Shown here: in pieces, positions 24,553-38,036 of the stretch | Layout: the number at the start of each line of letters is the position of its first letter | How positions within the stretch are numbered: the stretch's first letter is position 1 | NCBI GenBank assembly: GCA_920105625.2 | Contig: OV050031.1 | Span: 73,417,995-73,481,994, forward strand | DNA from: Clusia tigrina | Taxonomy: Eukaryota > Arthropoda > Insecta > Diptera > Clusiidae | Reading direction: 5' to 3' | DNA: 64,000 nt | Translations under genes and position numbers: made by a program | Notes under the pieces: generated by a model | Database searches by the model: none | What the model was told of the DNA's origin: nothing | What the model saw: the letters and a program-made list of their open reading frames with translations, nothing else

Positions 24553-27500
24553 CCCAATCGACAGCGGCAGCGACTGAGACACCTACAGAAACGCTGACAG
24601 AGGCTGCGACGCCGACTGAGGCAGCTAGGGGTAGATGTAGTCATAGAGAAGGCAGCAGACCCCCCAATCGACAGCGGCAGCGACTGCAACGCCTACAGAG
24701 ACGCTGACAGAGGCTGCGACGCCGACTGAGACGCAGACTTAAGCAGATAGGGAAAGATATAGGCATAGAGAAAAAGCAGCAGACCCCCCAATCGGTGGCG
24801 GCAACGACTGAGACACCTACAGATACGCTGACAGAGGCTGCGACGCCGACTGAGACACCGACTGAGGCAGATAGGGGCAGATATAGGCATAGAGAAGGCA
24901 GCAGAGCCCCAATCGACAGCGGCAGCGACTGAGACACCTACAGAAACGCTGACAGAGGCTGCGACGCCGACTGAAGCAGATAGGGGTAGACATAGGCACA
25001 GAGAAGGCAGCAGACACCCCAATCGACAGCGGCAGCGACTGAGACGGCTACAGAGATGCTGACAGAGGCTGCGACGCCGGCTGAGGCAGCTAGGGGTAGA
25101 TGTAGTCATAGAGAAGGCAGCAGACCCCCCAATCGACAGCGGCAGCGACTGAGAAGCCTCCAGATACGCTGACAAAGGCTGCGACGCCGACTGAGACAGA
25201 TAAGTGTAGATCTAGGCGTAGAGAAGGCAGCAGACTCCCCAATGGAGAGCGGCAGCGACTGAGACGTATACAGAGACGCTGATAGAGGCTGCGACGCCGA
25301 CTGAGACACCGACTGAGGCAGATAGGGACAGATATAGGCATAGAGAAGGCAGCAGACCCCAAATCGACAGCGGCAGCGACTGAGACACCTACAGAAACGC
25401 TGACAGAGGCTGCGACGCCGACTGAGGCAGATAGGGGTAGATATAGGCACAGAGAAGGCAGCAGACACCCCAATCGACAGCGGCAGCGACTGAGACGCCT
25501 ACAGAGATGCTGACAGAGGCTGCGACGCCGACTGAGGCAGCTAGGGGTAGATATAGACACAGAGAAGGCAGCAGACACCCCAATCGACAGCGGCAGCGAC
25601 TGAGACGCCTACAGAGATGCTGACAGATGCTGCGACGCCGACTGAGACGCAGACTGAGGCAGATAGGGAAAGATATAGGCATAGAGAAGGCAGGAGACCC
25701 CCCAATCAGCGGCGGCAACGACTGAGACTCCTACAGAGATGCTGACAGAAGCTGCGACGCCGACTGAGGCAGATAGGAGTAGATATAGGCAAAGAGAAGG
25801 CAGCAGACCCCCCAATCGACAGCGGCAACGACTGAAACGCCTACAGAGACGCTGACAGAGGCTGCGACGCCGACTGAGACGCAGAGTGAGGCAGATAGGG
25901 AAAGATATAGGCATAGAGAAGGCAGCAGACCCCCCCAATCGGCGGCGGCAACGACTGAGACTCCTACAGAGACGCTGACAGAGGCTGCGACGCCGACTGA
26001 GGCAGATAGGTGTAGATATAGGCATAGAGAAGGCAGCAGACCCGCCAATCGACAGCGGCAGCGACTGAGATACCTACAGAGACGCTGACAGAGGCTGCGA
26101 CGCCGACTGAGACGCCGACTGAGGCAGATAGGGGTAAATATAGGCATAGAGAAGCCAGCAGACCCCCCAATCGGCGGCGCCAACGACTGTGACTCCAACA
26201 GAGACGCTGACAGAGGCTACGACGCCGACTGAGACGCCGACTGAGGCAGATAGGGGTGAATATAGGCATAGAGAAGGCAGCAGACCCCCAAATCGGCGGC
26301 GCAGCGACTGAGACACCTACAAAAACGCTGGCAGAGGCTGCGACGTCGACTGAGGCAGATAGGGGTAGATATAGGCATAGAGAAGGCATCAGACCCCCCC
26401 AATCGACAGCGGCAGCTACTGAGACGCCTACAGAGATGCTGACAGAGGCTGCGATGCCGACTGAGGCAGCTAGGGGTAGATGTAGTCATAGAGAAGGCAG
26501 CAGACCCACCAATAGACAGCGGCAGCGACTGAGACGCCTAAAGAGACGCTGACAGAAGCTGCGATGCCGACTGAGACGCCGACTGTGGAAGATAGGGGTA
26601 GATATAGGCATAGAGAAGGCAGCAGACCTCCCCAGTGGACAGCGGCAGCGACTGAGACGGCTACAGAGACGCTGACAGAGGCTGCGACACCGACTGAGGC
26701 GCCGACTGAGGCAGATAGGGGTAGATATTGGCATAGAGAAGGCATCAGACCCCCCAATCGACACCGGCAGTGACTGAAATGCCTACAGAGACGCTGACAG
26801 AGGCAGATAGGGGTAGGCATTGGCGTAGAGAAGGCAGCAGACTCCCCAATCGACAGCGGCAGCGACTGAGAAGCCTACAGAGACGCTGAAAGAGGCTGCG
26901 ACATCGACTGAGACGCCGACTGAGACGCCGACTGAGGCAGATAGGGGTAGATATAGGCATAGAGAAGGCAGCAGACCCCCCAATCGACACCGGCAGTGAC
27001 TGAAATGCCTACAGAGACGCTGACAGGGGCTGCGACACCGACTGAGATGCCGACGGAGCCAGATAGTGGTAGATATAGGCATAGAGAAAGCAGCAGACCC
27101 CCCATTCGGCGGCGGCAACGACTGTGACTCCTACAGAGACGCTGACAGAGGCTGCGACGCCGACTGAGACGCCGACTGAGGCAGATAGGGGTAGATATAG
27201 GCATAGAGAATGCAGCAGACCCCCCAATCGACAGCGGCATTGACGGAGACGCCTAGAGAGACGCTGACAGAGGCAAATAGGTGTAGATATAGGCAAAGAG
27301 AAGGCAGCAGACCCCCCAATCGACAGCGGCAGCGACTGGGACGCCTGCAGAGACGCTGGCAGATGCGGCGACGATTACTGAGACGCCAACTGAGGCAGAT
27401 AGGTGTAGATCTTAGCGTAGAGAAGGCAGCAGACCCCCCAATCGACAGCGGCAGCGACTGAGATGCCTACAGAGTCGCTGGCAGATGCGGCGACGCCAAT

Positions 27501-30011
27501 TGAAATGCCAACTGAGGCAGATAGGGGTAGATATAGGCATAGAGAAGGCAGCAGACCTACCCAATCGACAGCGGCAGCGACTGAGACGCCTACAGAGACG
27601 CTGATAGAGGCTGCGGCGCCGAATGAGACGCCAGCTGATGCAGATAGGGGTAGATATAGGCATAGAGAAGGCAGCACACCCCCCAATCGACAGCGGCATT
27701 GACGGAGACACCTACAGAGACGCTGACAGAGGCAGATAGGAGTAGATATAGGCATATAGAAGGCAGTGGACCTCCCCAATCGACAGCGGCAGCGACTGAG
27801 ATGCCTACAGAGACGCTGGCAGATGCGGCGCCGATTACTGAGACGCCAACTGAGGCAGATAGGTGTAGATCTAGGCGTAGAGAAGGCAGCAGACCTCCCA
27901 ATCGACAGCGGCAGCGACTGAGACGCCTACAGAGACGCTGACAGAGGCTGCGACGCTGACTGAGACGCCGACTGCGGCAGATAGGCATAGAATAGGCAGC
28001 AGACCCCCGAATCGACAGCGGCAACGACTGAGACTCCTACAGAGACGCTGACAGAGGCTGCGGACGCCGACTGAGGCAGATAGGTGTAGATATAGGCATA
28101 GAGAAGGCAGCAGACCACCCAGACGACAGCGACGGCGACTGGGACACCTACATAGACGATGACAGAGGCTGCGACGCCGACTGAGACGCCGACAGAGGCA
28201 GATAGGAGTAGATATAGGAATAGAGAAGGCAGTAGACCTCCCCAATCGACAGGGGTTAGCGACTGAGATGCCTACAGAGACGCTCGCAGATGCGGCGACG
28301 CCGACTGAGACGCCAACTGAGGCAGATAGGGGTAAATATAGGCATAGAGAAGGCAGCAGACCTCCCCAATAGACAGCGGCAGCGACTGAGACGCCTACAT
28401 TGACGCTGATAGAGGCTGCGACGCCGACTGAGACACCGACTGAGGCAGATATTGGCAGATATAAGCATAAAGAAGGCAGCAGACACCCCAATGGACAGCG
28501 GCAGCGACTGAGACACCTACAGAAACGCTGACAGAGCCTGCGACGCCGACTGAGATAGATAGGGGTAGATATAGGCATAGAGAAGGCAGCAGACCCCCCC
28601 AATCGACAGTGGGAGCGACTGAGACGCATACAAAGCCGCTGACAGAGGCTGCGAAGCCGACTGAGACGCCGACTAAGGCAGATAGGGGTAGATATATGCG
28701 TAGAGAATGCAGCCGACCCCCCAATCGACAGCGGCATTGACGGAGACGCCTACAGAGACGCTGACAGAGGCTGCGACGCTGACTGGGACGCCGACTGAGG
28801 CAGATATACATAGAGAAGGCAGCAGACCCCCCAATCGACAGCGGCAACGACTGAGACTCCTACAGAGACGCTGACAGAGGCTGCGACGCCGACTGAGGCA
28901 GATAGGTGTAGATATAGGCATAGAGAATTCAGCAGACCACCCAGTCGACAGCGGCAGCGACTGGGACGCCTACATAGACGCTGACAGAGGATGCGACGCC
29001 GACTGAGACGCCGACTGAGGCAGATGGGGGTAGATATAGCCATAGAGAAGGCAGCACACCCCACAATCGTCAGCGGCAGCAACTGAGATGCCTACAGAGA
29101 CGCTGGCAGATGCAGCGACGCCGACTGAGACGCCAACTGAGGCAGATAGGGGTAGATATAGGCATAGAGAAGGCAGCAGACCTCCCCAATCGACAGCGGC
29201 AGCGACTGAGACGCCTACAGAGACGCTGATAGAGGCTGCGACGCCGACTGAGACACCGACTAAAGCAGATAGGGGTAGATATTGGCTTAGAAAAGGCAGC
29301 AGACTCCCCAATCGACATCGGCAGCGACTGAGACGCCTACAGAGACGCTGACAAAGGCTGCGACGCCGACTGAGGCAGATAGGTGTAGATATAGGCATAG
29401 AGAAGGCAGCATACTCCCTAATCGACAGCGGCAGCGACTGAGACGCATACAGAGACGCTGACAGAGACTGCGAAGCCGACTGAGACGCCGACTGAGGCAG
29501 ATAGGGGTAGATATAGGCACAGAGAAGGCAGCAGACCCCCAATCGAAAGCGGCAGCGACTGAGAATCCTATAGAGACGCTGACAGAGGCTGCGAAGCCGA
29601 CTGAGGCAGATAGGTGTAGATCTAGGCGTAGAGATGGCAGCAGACTCCCCAATCGACAGCGGCAGCGACTAAGAAGCCTACAGAGACGCTGAAAGAGGCT
29701 GCGACATCGACCGACACGCCGACTGAGACGCCGACTGAGGCAGATAGCGGTAGATATAGGCATAGAGAAGGCAGCAGACGTCCCCAGTCGACAGCGGCAG
29801 CGACTGAGACGCCTACAGAGACACTGACAGAGGCTGCGACGCTGACTGAGACGCCGACTGAGGCAGCTAGGCATAGAGAAGGCAGCAGACCCTCCAATCG
29901 ACAGCGGCAGCGTCTGAGATGCCTACAGAGACGCTGGCAGATGTGGCGACGCCAACTGAAATGCCAACTGAGGCAGATAGGGGTAGATATAGGCATAGAG
30001 AAGGCAGCAGA
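24553..30011. repeat. T1: left copy of a 5.7-kb tandem duplication
   Basis: It matches 30261-35718 at offset 5708 up to the C run at 28594-28600 and at 5707 after it (C7 here, C6 at 34302-34307). By eye the copies differ by only a handful of substitutions, for example 24834/30542, 25245/30953, 25849/31557 and 26660/32368. The segment contains no non-satellite DNA. At about 27356 it has a joint between CTGCAGAGACG and CTGGCAGATGCGG that lacks ~663 bp present in T3. Confidence 0.92.
29085..29325. repeat. Recurrent two-unit couplet (GGCAGATGC / GGCTTAGAAAA)
   Basis: This is a well-preserved copy of a ~240-bp couplet. The first unit is marked by GAGATGCCTACAGAGACGCTGG with CAGATGC, broken here as GAGATGCCTACAGAGACG then CTGGCAGATGC. 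The second unit is marked by GATATTGGCTTAGAAAAGG and usually TCGACATCGG. Other copies start near 2336, 5126, 7971, 9325, 10653, 11361, 18406, 19591, 23750, 34795, 45677, 49965, 51500, 56844, 58364 and 61182. Copies left of about 12 kb mostly carry CAGGCAGATGCGG and those to the right CTGGCAGATGC or CTGGCGGATGC. It is the most widely spread higher-order marker in the window. Confidence 0.85.
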
Positions 30012-30245
30012 CCCTCCAATCGACAGCGGCAGCGTCTGAGATGCCTACAGAGACGCTGGCAGATGTGGCGACGCCAACTGAAATGCCAACTGAGGCAGAT
30101 AGGGGTAGATATAGTCATAGAGAAGGCAGCAGACCTACCCAATCGACAGCGGCAGCGTCTGAGATGCCTACAGAGACGCTGGCAGATGTGGCGACGCCAA
30201 CTGAAATGCCAACTGAGGCAGATAGGGGTAGATATAGGCATAGAG
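29880..30245. repeat. Three near-identical consecutive 122/123-bp units
   Basis: A unit marked by GCGTCTGAGATGCC, GCAGATGTGGCG and CCAACTGAAATGCC occurs three times, with CGTCTGAG at 29911, 30033 and 30156. T2 has a single copy at the equivalent place (about 35593-35718). The two extra units make up most of the difference between the 5.46-kb copy length and the 5.71-kb period of T1/T2. Confidence 0.92.
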
Positions 30246-30260
30246 AAGGCAGCAGACCTA

Positions 30261-33200
30261 CCCAATCGACAGCGGCAGCGACTGAGACACCTACAGAAAC
30301 GCTGACAGAGGCTGCGACGCCGACTGAGGCAGCTAGGGGTAGATGTAGTCATAGAGAAGGCAGCAGACCCCCCAATCGACAGCGGCAGCGACTGCAACGC
30401 CTACAGAGACGCTGACAGAGGCTGCGACGCCGACTGAGACGCAGACTTAAGCAGATAGGGAAAGATATAGGCATAGAGAAAAAGCAGCAGACCCCCCAAT
30501 CGGTGGCGGCAACGACTGAGACACCTACAGAGACGCTGACAGAGGCTGCGACGCCGACTGAGACACCGACTGAGGCAGATAGGGGCAGATATAGGCATAG
30601 AGAAGGCAGCAGAGCCCCAATCGACAGCGGCAGCGACTGAGACACCTACAGAAACGCTGACAGAGGCTGCGACGCCGACTGAAGCAGATAGGGGTAGACA
30701 TAGGCACAGAGAAGGCAGCAGACACCCCAATCGACAGCGGCAGCGACTGAGACGGCTACAGAGATGCTGACAGAGGCTGCGACGCCGGCTGAGGCAGCTA
30801 GGGGTAGATGTAGTCATAGAGAAGGCAGCAGACCCCCCAATCGACAGCGGCAGCGACTGAGAAGCCTCCAGATACGCTGACAAAGGCTGCGACGCCGACT
30901 GAGACAGATAAGTGTAGATCTAGGCGTAGAGAAGGCAGCAGACTCCCCAATGCAGAGCGGCAGCGACTGAGACGTATACAGAGACGCTGATAGAGGCTGC
31001 GACGCCGACTGAGACACCGACTGAGGCAGATAGGGACAGATATAGGCATAGAGAAGGCAGCAGACCCCAAATCGACAGCGGCAGCGACTGAGACACCTAC
31101 AGAAACGCTGACAGAGGCTGCGACGCCGACTGAGGCAGATAGGGGTAGATATAGGCACAGAGAAGGCAGCAGACACCCCAATCGACAGCGGCAGCGACTG
31201 AGACGCCTACAGAGATGCTGACAGAGGCTGCGACGCCGACTGAGGCAGCTAGGGGTAGATATAGACACAGAGAAGGCAGCAGACACCCCAATCGACAGCG
31301 GCAGCGACTGAGACGCCTACAGAGATGCTGACAGATGCTGCGACGCCGACTGAGACGCAGACTGAGGCAGATAGGGAAAGATATAGGCATAGAGAAGGCA
31401 GGAGACCCCCCAATCAGCGGCGGCAACGACTGAGACTCCTACAGAGATGCTGACAGAAGCTGCGACGCCGACTGAGGCAGATAGGAGTAGATATAGGCAA
31501 AGAGAAGGCAGCAGACCCCCCAATCGACAGCGGCAACGACTGAAACGCCTACAGAGTCGCTGACAGAGGCTGCGACGCCGACTGAGACGCAGAGTGAGGC
31601 AGATAGGGAAAGATATAGGCATAGAGAAGGCAGCAGACCCCCCCAATCGGCGGCGGCAACGACTGAGACTCCTACAGAGACGCTGACAGAGGCTGCGACG
31701 CCGACTGAGGCAGATAGGTGTAGATATAGGCATAGAGAAGGCAGCAGACCCGCCAATCGACAGCGGCAGCGACTGAGACACCTACAGAGACGCTGACAGA
31801 GGCTGCGACGCCGAATGAGACGCCGACTGAGGCAGATAGTGGTAAATATAGGCATAGAGAAGCCAGCAGACCCCCCAATCGGCGGCGCCAACGACTGTGA
31901 CTCCAACAGAGACGCTGACAGAGGCTACGACGCCGACTGAGACGCCGACTGAGGCAGATAGGGGTGAATATAGGCATAGAGAAGGCAGCAGACCCCCAAA
32001 TCGGCGGCGCAGCGACTGAGACACCTACAAAAACGCTGGCAGAGGCTGCGACGTCGACTGAGGCAGATAGGGGTAGATATAGGCATAGAGAAGGCATCAG
32101 ACCCCCCCAATCGACAGCGGCAGCTACTGAGACGCCTACAGAGATGCTGACAGAGGCTGCGATGCCGACTGAGGCAGCTAGGGGTAGATGTAGTCATAGA
32201 GAAGGCAGCAGACCCACCAATAGACAGCGGCAGCGACTGAGACGCCTAAAGAGACGCTGACAGAAGCTGCGATGCCGACTGAGACGCCGACTGTGGAAGA
32301 TAGGGGTAGATATAGGCATAGAGAAGGCAGCAGACCTCCCCAGTGGACAGCGGCAGCGACTGAGACGCCTACAGAGACGCTGACAGAGGCTGCGACACCG
32401 ACTGAGGCGCCGACTGAGGCAGATAGGGGTAGATATTGGCATAGAGAAGGCATCAGACCCCCCAATCGACACCGGCAGTGACTGAAATGCCTACAGAGAC
32501 GCTGACAGAGGCAGATAGGGGTAGGCATTGGCGTAGAGAAGGCAGCAGACTCCCCAATCGACAGCGGCAGCGACTGAGAAGCCTACAGAGACGCTGAAAG
32601 AGGCTGCGACATCGACTGAGACGCCGACTGAGACGCCGACTGAGGCAGATAGGGGTAGATATAGGCATAGAGAAGGCAGCAGACCCCCCAATCGACACCG
32701 GCAGTGACTGAAATGCCTACAGAGACGCTGACAGGGGCTGCGACACCGACTGAGATGCCGACGGAGCCAGATAGTGGTAGATATAGGCATAGAGAAAGCA
32801 GCAGACCCCCCATTCGGCGGCGGCAACGACTGTGACTCCTACAGAGACGCTGACAGAGGCTGCGACGCCGACTGAGACGCCGACTGAGGCAGATAGGGGT
32901 AGATATAGGCATAGAGAATGCAGCAGACCCCCCAATCGACAGCGGCATTGACGGAGACGCCTAGAGAGACGCTGACAGAGGCAAATAGGTGTAGATATAG
33001 GCAAAGAGAAGGCAGCAGACCCCCCAATCGACAGCGGCAGCGACTGGGACGCCTGCAGAGACGCTGGCAGATGCGGCGACGATTACTGAGACGCCAACTG
33101 AGGCAGATAGGTGTAGATCTTAGCGTAGAGAAGGCAGCAGACCCCCCAATCGACAGCGGCAGCGACTGAGATGCCTACAGAGTCGCTGGCAGATGCGGCG

Positions 33201-35718
33201 ACGCCAATTGAAATGCCAACTGAGGCAGATAGGGGTAGATATAGGCATAGAGAAGGCAGCAGACCTACCCAATCGACAGCGGCAGCGACTGAGACGCCTA
33301 CAGAGACGCTGATAGAGGCTGCGGCGCCGAATGAGACGCCAGCTGATGCAGATAGGGGTAGATATAGGCATAGAGAAGGCAGCACACCCCCCAATCGACA
33401 GCGGCATTGACGGAGACACCTACAGAGACGCTGACAGAGGCAGATAGGAGTAGATATAGGCATATAGAAGGCAGTGGACCTCCCCAATCGACAGCGGCAG
33501 CGACTGAGATGCCTACAGAGACGCTGGCAGATGCGGCGCCGATTACTGAGACGCCAACTGAGGCAGATAGGTGTAGATCTAGGCGTAGAGAAGGCAGCAG
33601 ACCTCCCAATCGACAGCGGCAGCGACTGAGACGCCTACAGAGACGCTAACAGAGGCTGCGACGCTGACTGAGACGCCGACTGCGGCAGATAGGCATAGAA
33701 TAGGCAGCAGACCCCCGAATCGACAGCGGCAACGACTGAGACTCCTACAGAGACGCTGACAGAGGCTGCGGACGCCGACTGAGGCAGATAGGTGTAGATA
33801 TAGGCATAGAGAAGGCAGCAGACCACCCAGACGACAGCGACGGCGACTGGGACACCTACATAGACGATGACAGAGGCTGCGACGCCGACTGAGACGCCGA
33901 CAGAGGCAGATAGGAGTAGATATAGGAATAGAGAAGGCAGTAGACCTCCCCAATCGACAGGGGTTAGCGACTGAGATGCCTACAGAGACGCTCGCAGATG
34001 CGGCGACGCCGACTGAGACGCCAACTGAGGCAGATAGGGGTAAATATAGGCATAGAGAAGGCAGCAGACCTCCCCAATAGACAGCGGCAGCGACTGAGAC
34101 GCCTACATTGACGCTGATAGAGGCTGCGACGCCGACTGAGACACCGACTGAGGCAGATATTGGCAGATATAAGCATAAAGAAGGCAGCAGACACCCCAAT
34201 GGACAGCGGCAGCGACTGAGACACCTACAGAAACGCTGACAGAGCCTGCGACGCCGACTGAGATAGATAGGGGTAGATATAGGCATAGAGAAGGCAGCAG
34301 ACCCCCCAATCGACAGTGGGAGCGACTGAGACGCATACAAAGCCGCTGACAGAGGCTGCGAAGCCGACTGAGACGCCGACTAAGGCAGATAGGGGTAGAT
34401 ATATGCGTAGAGAATGCAGCCGACCCCCCAATCGACAGCGGCATTGACGGAGACGCCTACAGAGACGCTGACAGAGGCTGCGACGCTGACTGGGACGCCG
34501 ACTGAGGCAGATATACATAGAGAAGGCAGCAGACCCCCCAATCGACAGCGGCAACGACTGAGACTCCTACAGAGACGCTGACAGATACTGCGACGCCGAC
34601 TGAGGCAGATAGGTGTAGATATAGGCATAGAGAATTCAGCAGACCACCCAGTCGACAGCGGCAGCGACTGGGACGCCTACATAGACGCTGACAGAGGATG
34701 CGACGCCGACTGAGACGCCGACTGAGGCAGATGGGGGTAGATATAGCCATAGAGAAGGCAGCACACCCCACAATCGTCAGCGGCAGCAACTGAGATGCCT
34801 ACAGAGACGCTGGCAGATGCAGCGACGCCGACTGAGACGCCAACTGAGGCAGATAGGGGTAGATATAGGCATAGAGAAGGCAGCAGACCTCCCCAATCGA
34901 CAGCGGCAGCGACTGAGACGCCTACAGAGACGCTGATAGAGGCTGCGACGCCGACTGAGACACCGACTAAAGCAGATAGGGGTAGATATTGGCTTAGAAA
35001 AGGCAGCAGACTCCCCAATCGACATCGGCAGCGACTGAGACGCCTACAGAGACGCTGACAAAGGCTGCGACGCCGACTGAGGCAGATAGGTGTAGATATA
35101 GGCATAGAGAAGGCAGCATACTCCCTAATCGACAGCGGCAGCGACTGAGACGCATACAGACACGCTGACAGAGACTGCGAAGCCGACTGAGACGCCGACT
35201 GAGGCAGATAGGGGTAGATATAGGCACAGAGAAGGCAGCAGACCCCCAATCGAAAGCGGCAGCGACTGAGAATCCTACAGAGACGCTGACAGAGGCTGCG
35301 AAGCCGACTGAGGCAGATAGGTGTAGATCTAGGCGTAGAGATGGCAGCAGACTCCCCAATCGACAGCGGCAGCGACTAAGAAGCCTACAGAGACGCTGAA
35401 AGAGGCTGCGACATCGACCGACACGCCGACTGAGACGCCGACTGAGGCAGATAGCGGTAGATATAGGCATAGAGAAGGCAGCAGACGTCCCCAGTCGACA
35501 GCGGCAGCGACTGAGACGCCTACAGAGACACTGACAGAGGCTGCGACGCTGACTGAGACGCCGACTGAGGCAGCTAGGCATAGAGAAGGCAGCAGACCCT
35601 CCAATCGACAGCGGCAGCGTCTGAGATGCCTACAGAGACGCTGGCAGATGTGGCGACGCCAACTGAAATGCCAACTGAGGCAGATAGGGGTAGATATAGG
35701 CATAGAGAAGGCAGCAGA
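30261..35718. repeat. T2: right copy of the 5.7-kb tandem duplication
   Basis: Partner of T1, with rare substitutions and one C-run difference. At its end it continues into units that T1 lacks (GATAGAGGCTGCGACGCCGA followed by ATGAGACGCC), and these begin the next duplication. The final ~350 bp of T2 (from about 35370) is also the start of the 2.67-kb tandem duplication, so the two events overlap. Confidence 0.92.
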
Positions 35719-38036
35719 CCTACCCAATCGACAGCGGCAGCGACTGAGACGCCTACAGAGACGCTGATAGAGGCTGCGACGCCGAATGAGACGCCAGCTG
35801 ATGCAGATAGGGGTAGATATAGAAATAGAGAAGGCAGCACACCCCCCAATCGACAGCGGCATTGACGGAGACGCCTACAGAGACGCTGACAGAGGCAGAT
35901 AGGAGTAGATATAGGCATATAGAAGGCAGTAGACCTCCCCAATCGACAACGGCACCGACTGAGATGCCTACAGAGACGCTGGCAGATGCGGCGACGCCGA
36001 CTGAGACGCCAACTGAGGCAGATAGGTGTAGATCTAGGCGTGGAGAAGGCAGCAGACCCCCCCAATCGACAGCGGCAGCGACTGAGACGCCTACATAGAC
36101 GCTGATAGAGGCTGCGACTCCGACTGAGACATCGACTGAGGCAGATAGGGGCAGATATAAGCATAGAGAAGGCAGCAGATACCCCAATGGACAGCGACTG
36201 AGACGCCTACAGAGACACTGACAGAGGCTGCGACGCTGACTGAGACGCCGACTGATGCAGCTAGGCATAGATAAGGCAGCAGACCCTCCAATCGACAGCG
36301 GCAGCGTCTGAGATGCCTACAGAGACGCTGGCAGATGTGGCGACGCCAACTGAAATGCCAACTGAGGCAGATAGGGGTAGATATAGGCATAGAGAAGGCA
36401 GCAGACCCCCCCAATCGACAGCGGCAGCGACTGAGACGCCTACAGAGACGCTGACAGAGGCTGCGACGCTGACTGAGACGCCGACTGAGGCAGATATACA
36501 TAGAGAAGGCAGCAGACCCCCCAATCGACAGCGGCAGCGACTGAGACACCTACAGAAACGCTGACAGAGGCTGCGACGCCGACTGAGGCAGATAGGGGTA
36601 GATATAGGCACAGATAAGGCAGCAGACCCCCCAATCGGCGGCGGCAACGACTGAGACTCCTACAGAGATGCTGACAGAAGCTGCGACGCCGACTGAGGCA
36701 GATAGGAGTAGATATAGGCAAAGAGAAGGCAGCAGACCCCCCAATCGACAGCGGCAACGACTGAAACGCCTACAGAGTCGCTGACAGAGGCTGCGACGCC
36801 GACTGAGACGCAGAGTGAGGCAGATAGGGAAAGATATAGGCATAGAGAAGGCAGCAGACCCTCCCAATCGGAGGCGGCAACGACTGAGACTCCTACAGAG
36901 ACGCTGACAGAGGCTGCGACGCCGACTGAGGCAGATAGGGGTAGATATAGGCATAGAGAAGGCAGCAGACCCGCCAATCGACAGCGGCAGCGACTGAGAT
37001 ACCTACAGATACTCTGACAGAGGCTGCGACGCCGAATGAGACGCCGACTGAGGCAGATAGTGGTAAATATAGGCATAGAGAAGCCAGCAGACCCCCCAAT
37101 CGGCGGCGCCAACGACTGTGACTCCAACAGAGACGCTGACAGAGGCTACGACGCCGACTGAGACGCCGACTGAGGCAGATAGGGGTGAATATAGGCATAG
37201 AGAAGGCAGCAGACCCACCAATAGACAGCGGCAGCGACTGAGACGCCTAAAGAGACGCTGACAGAAGCTGCGATGCCGACTGAGACGCCGACTGTGGAAG
37301 ATAGGGGTAGATATAGGCATAGAGAAGGCAGCAGACCTCCCCAGTGGACAGCGGCAGCGACTGAGACGCCTACAGAGACGCTGACAGAGGCTGCGACACC
37401 GACTGAGGTGCCGACTGAGGCAGATAGGGGTAGATATTGGCATAGAGAAGGCATCAGACCCCCCAATCGACAGCGGCAGCGACTGAGACACCTACAGAGA
37501 CGCTGACAGAGGCAGATAGGGGTAGGCATTGGCGTAGAGAAGGCAGCAGACTCCCCAATCGACAGCGGCAGCGACTGAGAAGCCTACAGAGACGCTGAAA
37601 GAGGCTGCGACATCGACTGAGACGCCGACTGAGACGCCGACTGAGGCAGATAGGCGTAGATTTAGGCATAGAGAAGGCAGCAGACCCCCCAATCGACACC
37701 GGCAGTGACTGAAATGCCTACAGAGACGCTGACAGGGGCTGCGACACCGACTGAGATGCCGACGGAGGCAGATAGTGGTAGATATAGGCATAGAGAAAGC
37801 AGCAGACCCCCCATTCGGCGGCGGCAACGACTGTGACTCCTACAGAGACGCTGACAGAGGCTGCGACGCCGACTGAGACGCCGACTAAGGCAGATAGGGG
37901 TAGATATAGGCATAGAGAATGCAGCAGACCCCCCCAATCGACAGCGGCATTGACGGAGACGCCTAGAGAGACGCTGACAGAGGCAAATAGGTGTAGATAT
38001 AGGCAAAGAGAAGGCAGCAGACCCCCCAATCGACAG
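35370..38036. repeat. Left copy of a 2.67/2.89-kb tandem duplication
   Basis: It matches the next segment at offset 2670 up to about 37206 and at 2890 after it, so this copy lacks ~220 bp (two units) present at 39876-40096. Shared variants include GATACCCCAATGGACAGCG, CAGATATACATAGAGAAGG and GGTGAATATAGGC. Its right end joins straight onto the start of the second copy within a GCAGCGACTAAGAAGCC unit. Confidence 0.88.

Noticed and set aside
29919..30415. + strand open frames with Thr-Glu-Thr-Pro-Thr-Glu repeats, resembling low-complexity surface proteins
   Set aside because: They are translations of the same 12-bp module, rarely exceed about 130 codons, end at recurrent TGA/TAG words within the unit and change register with each unit.
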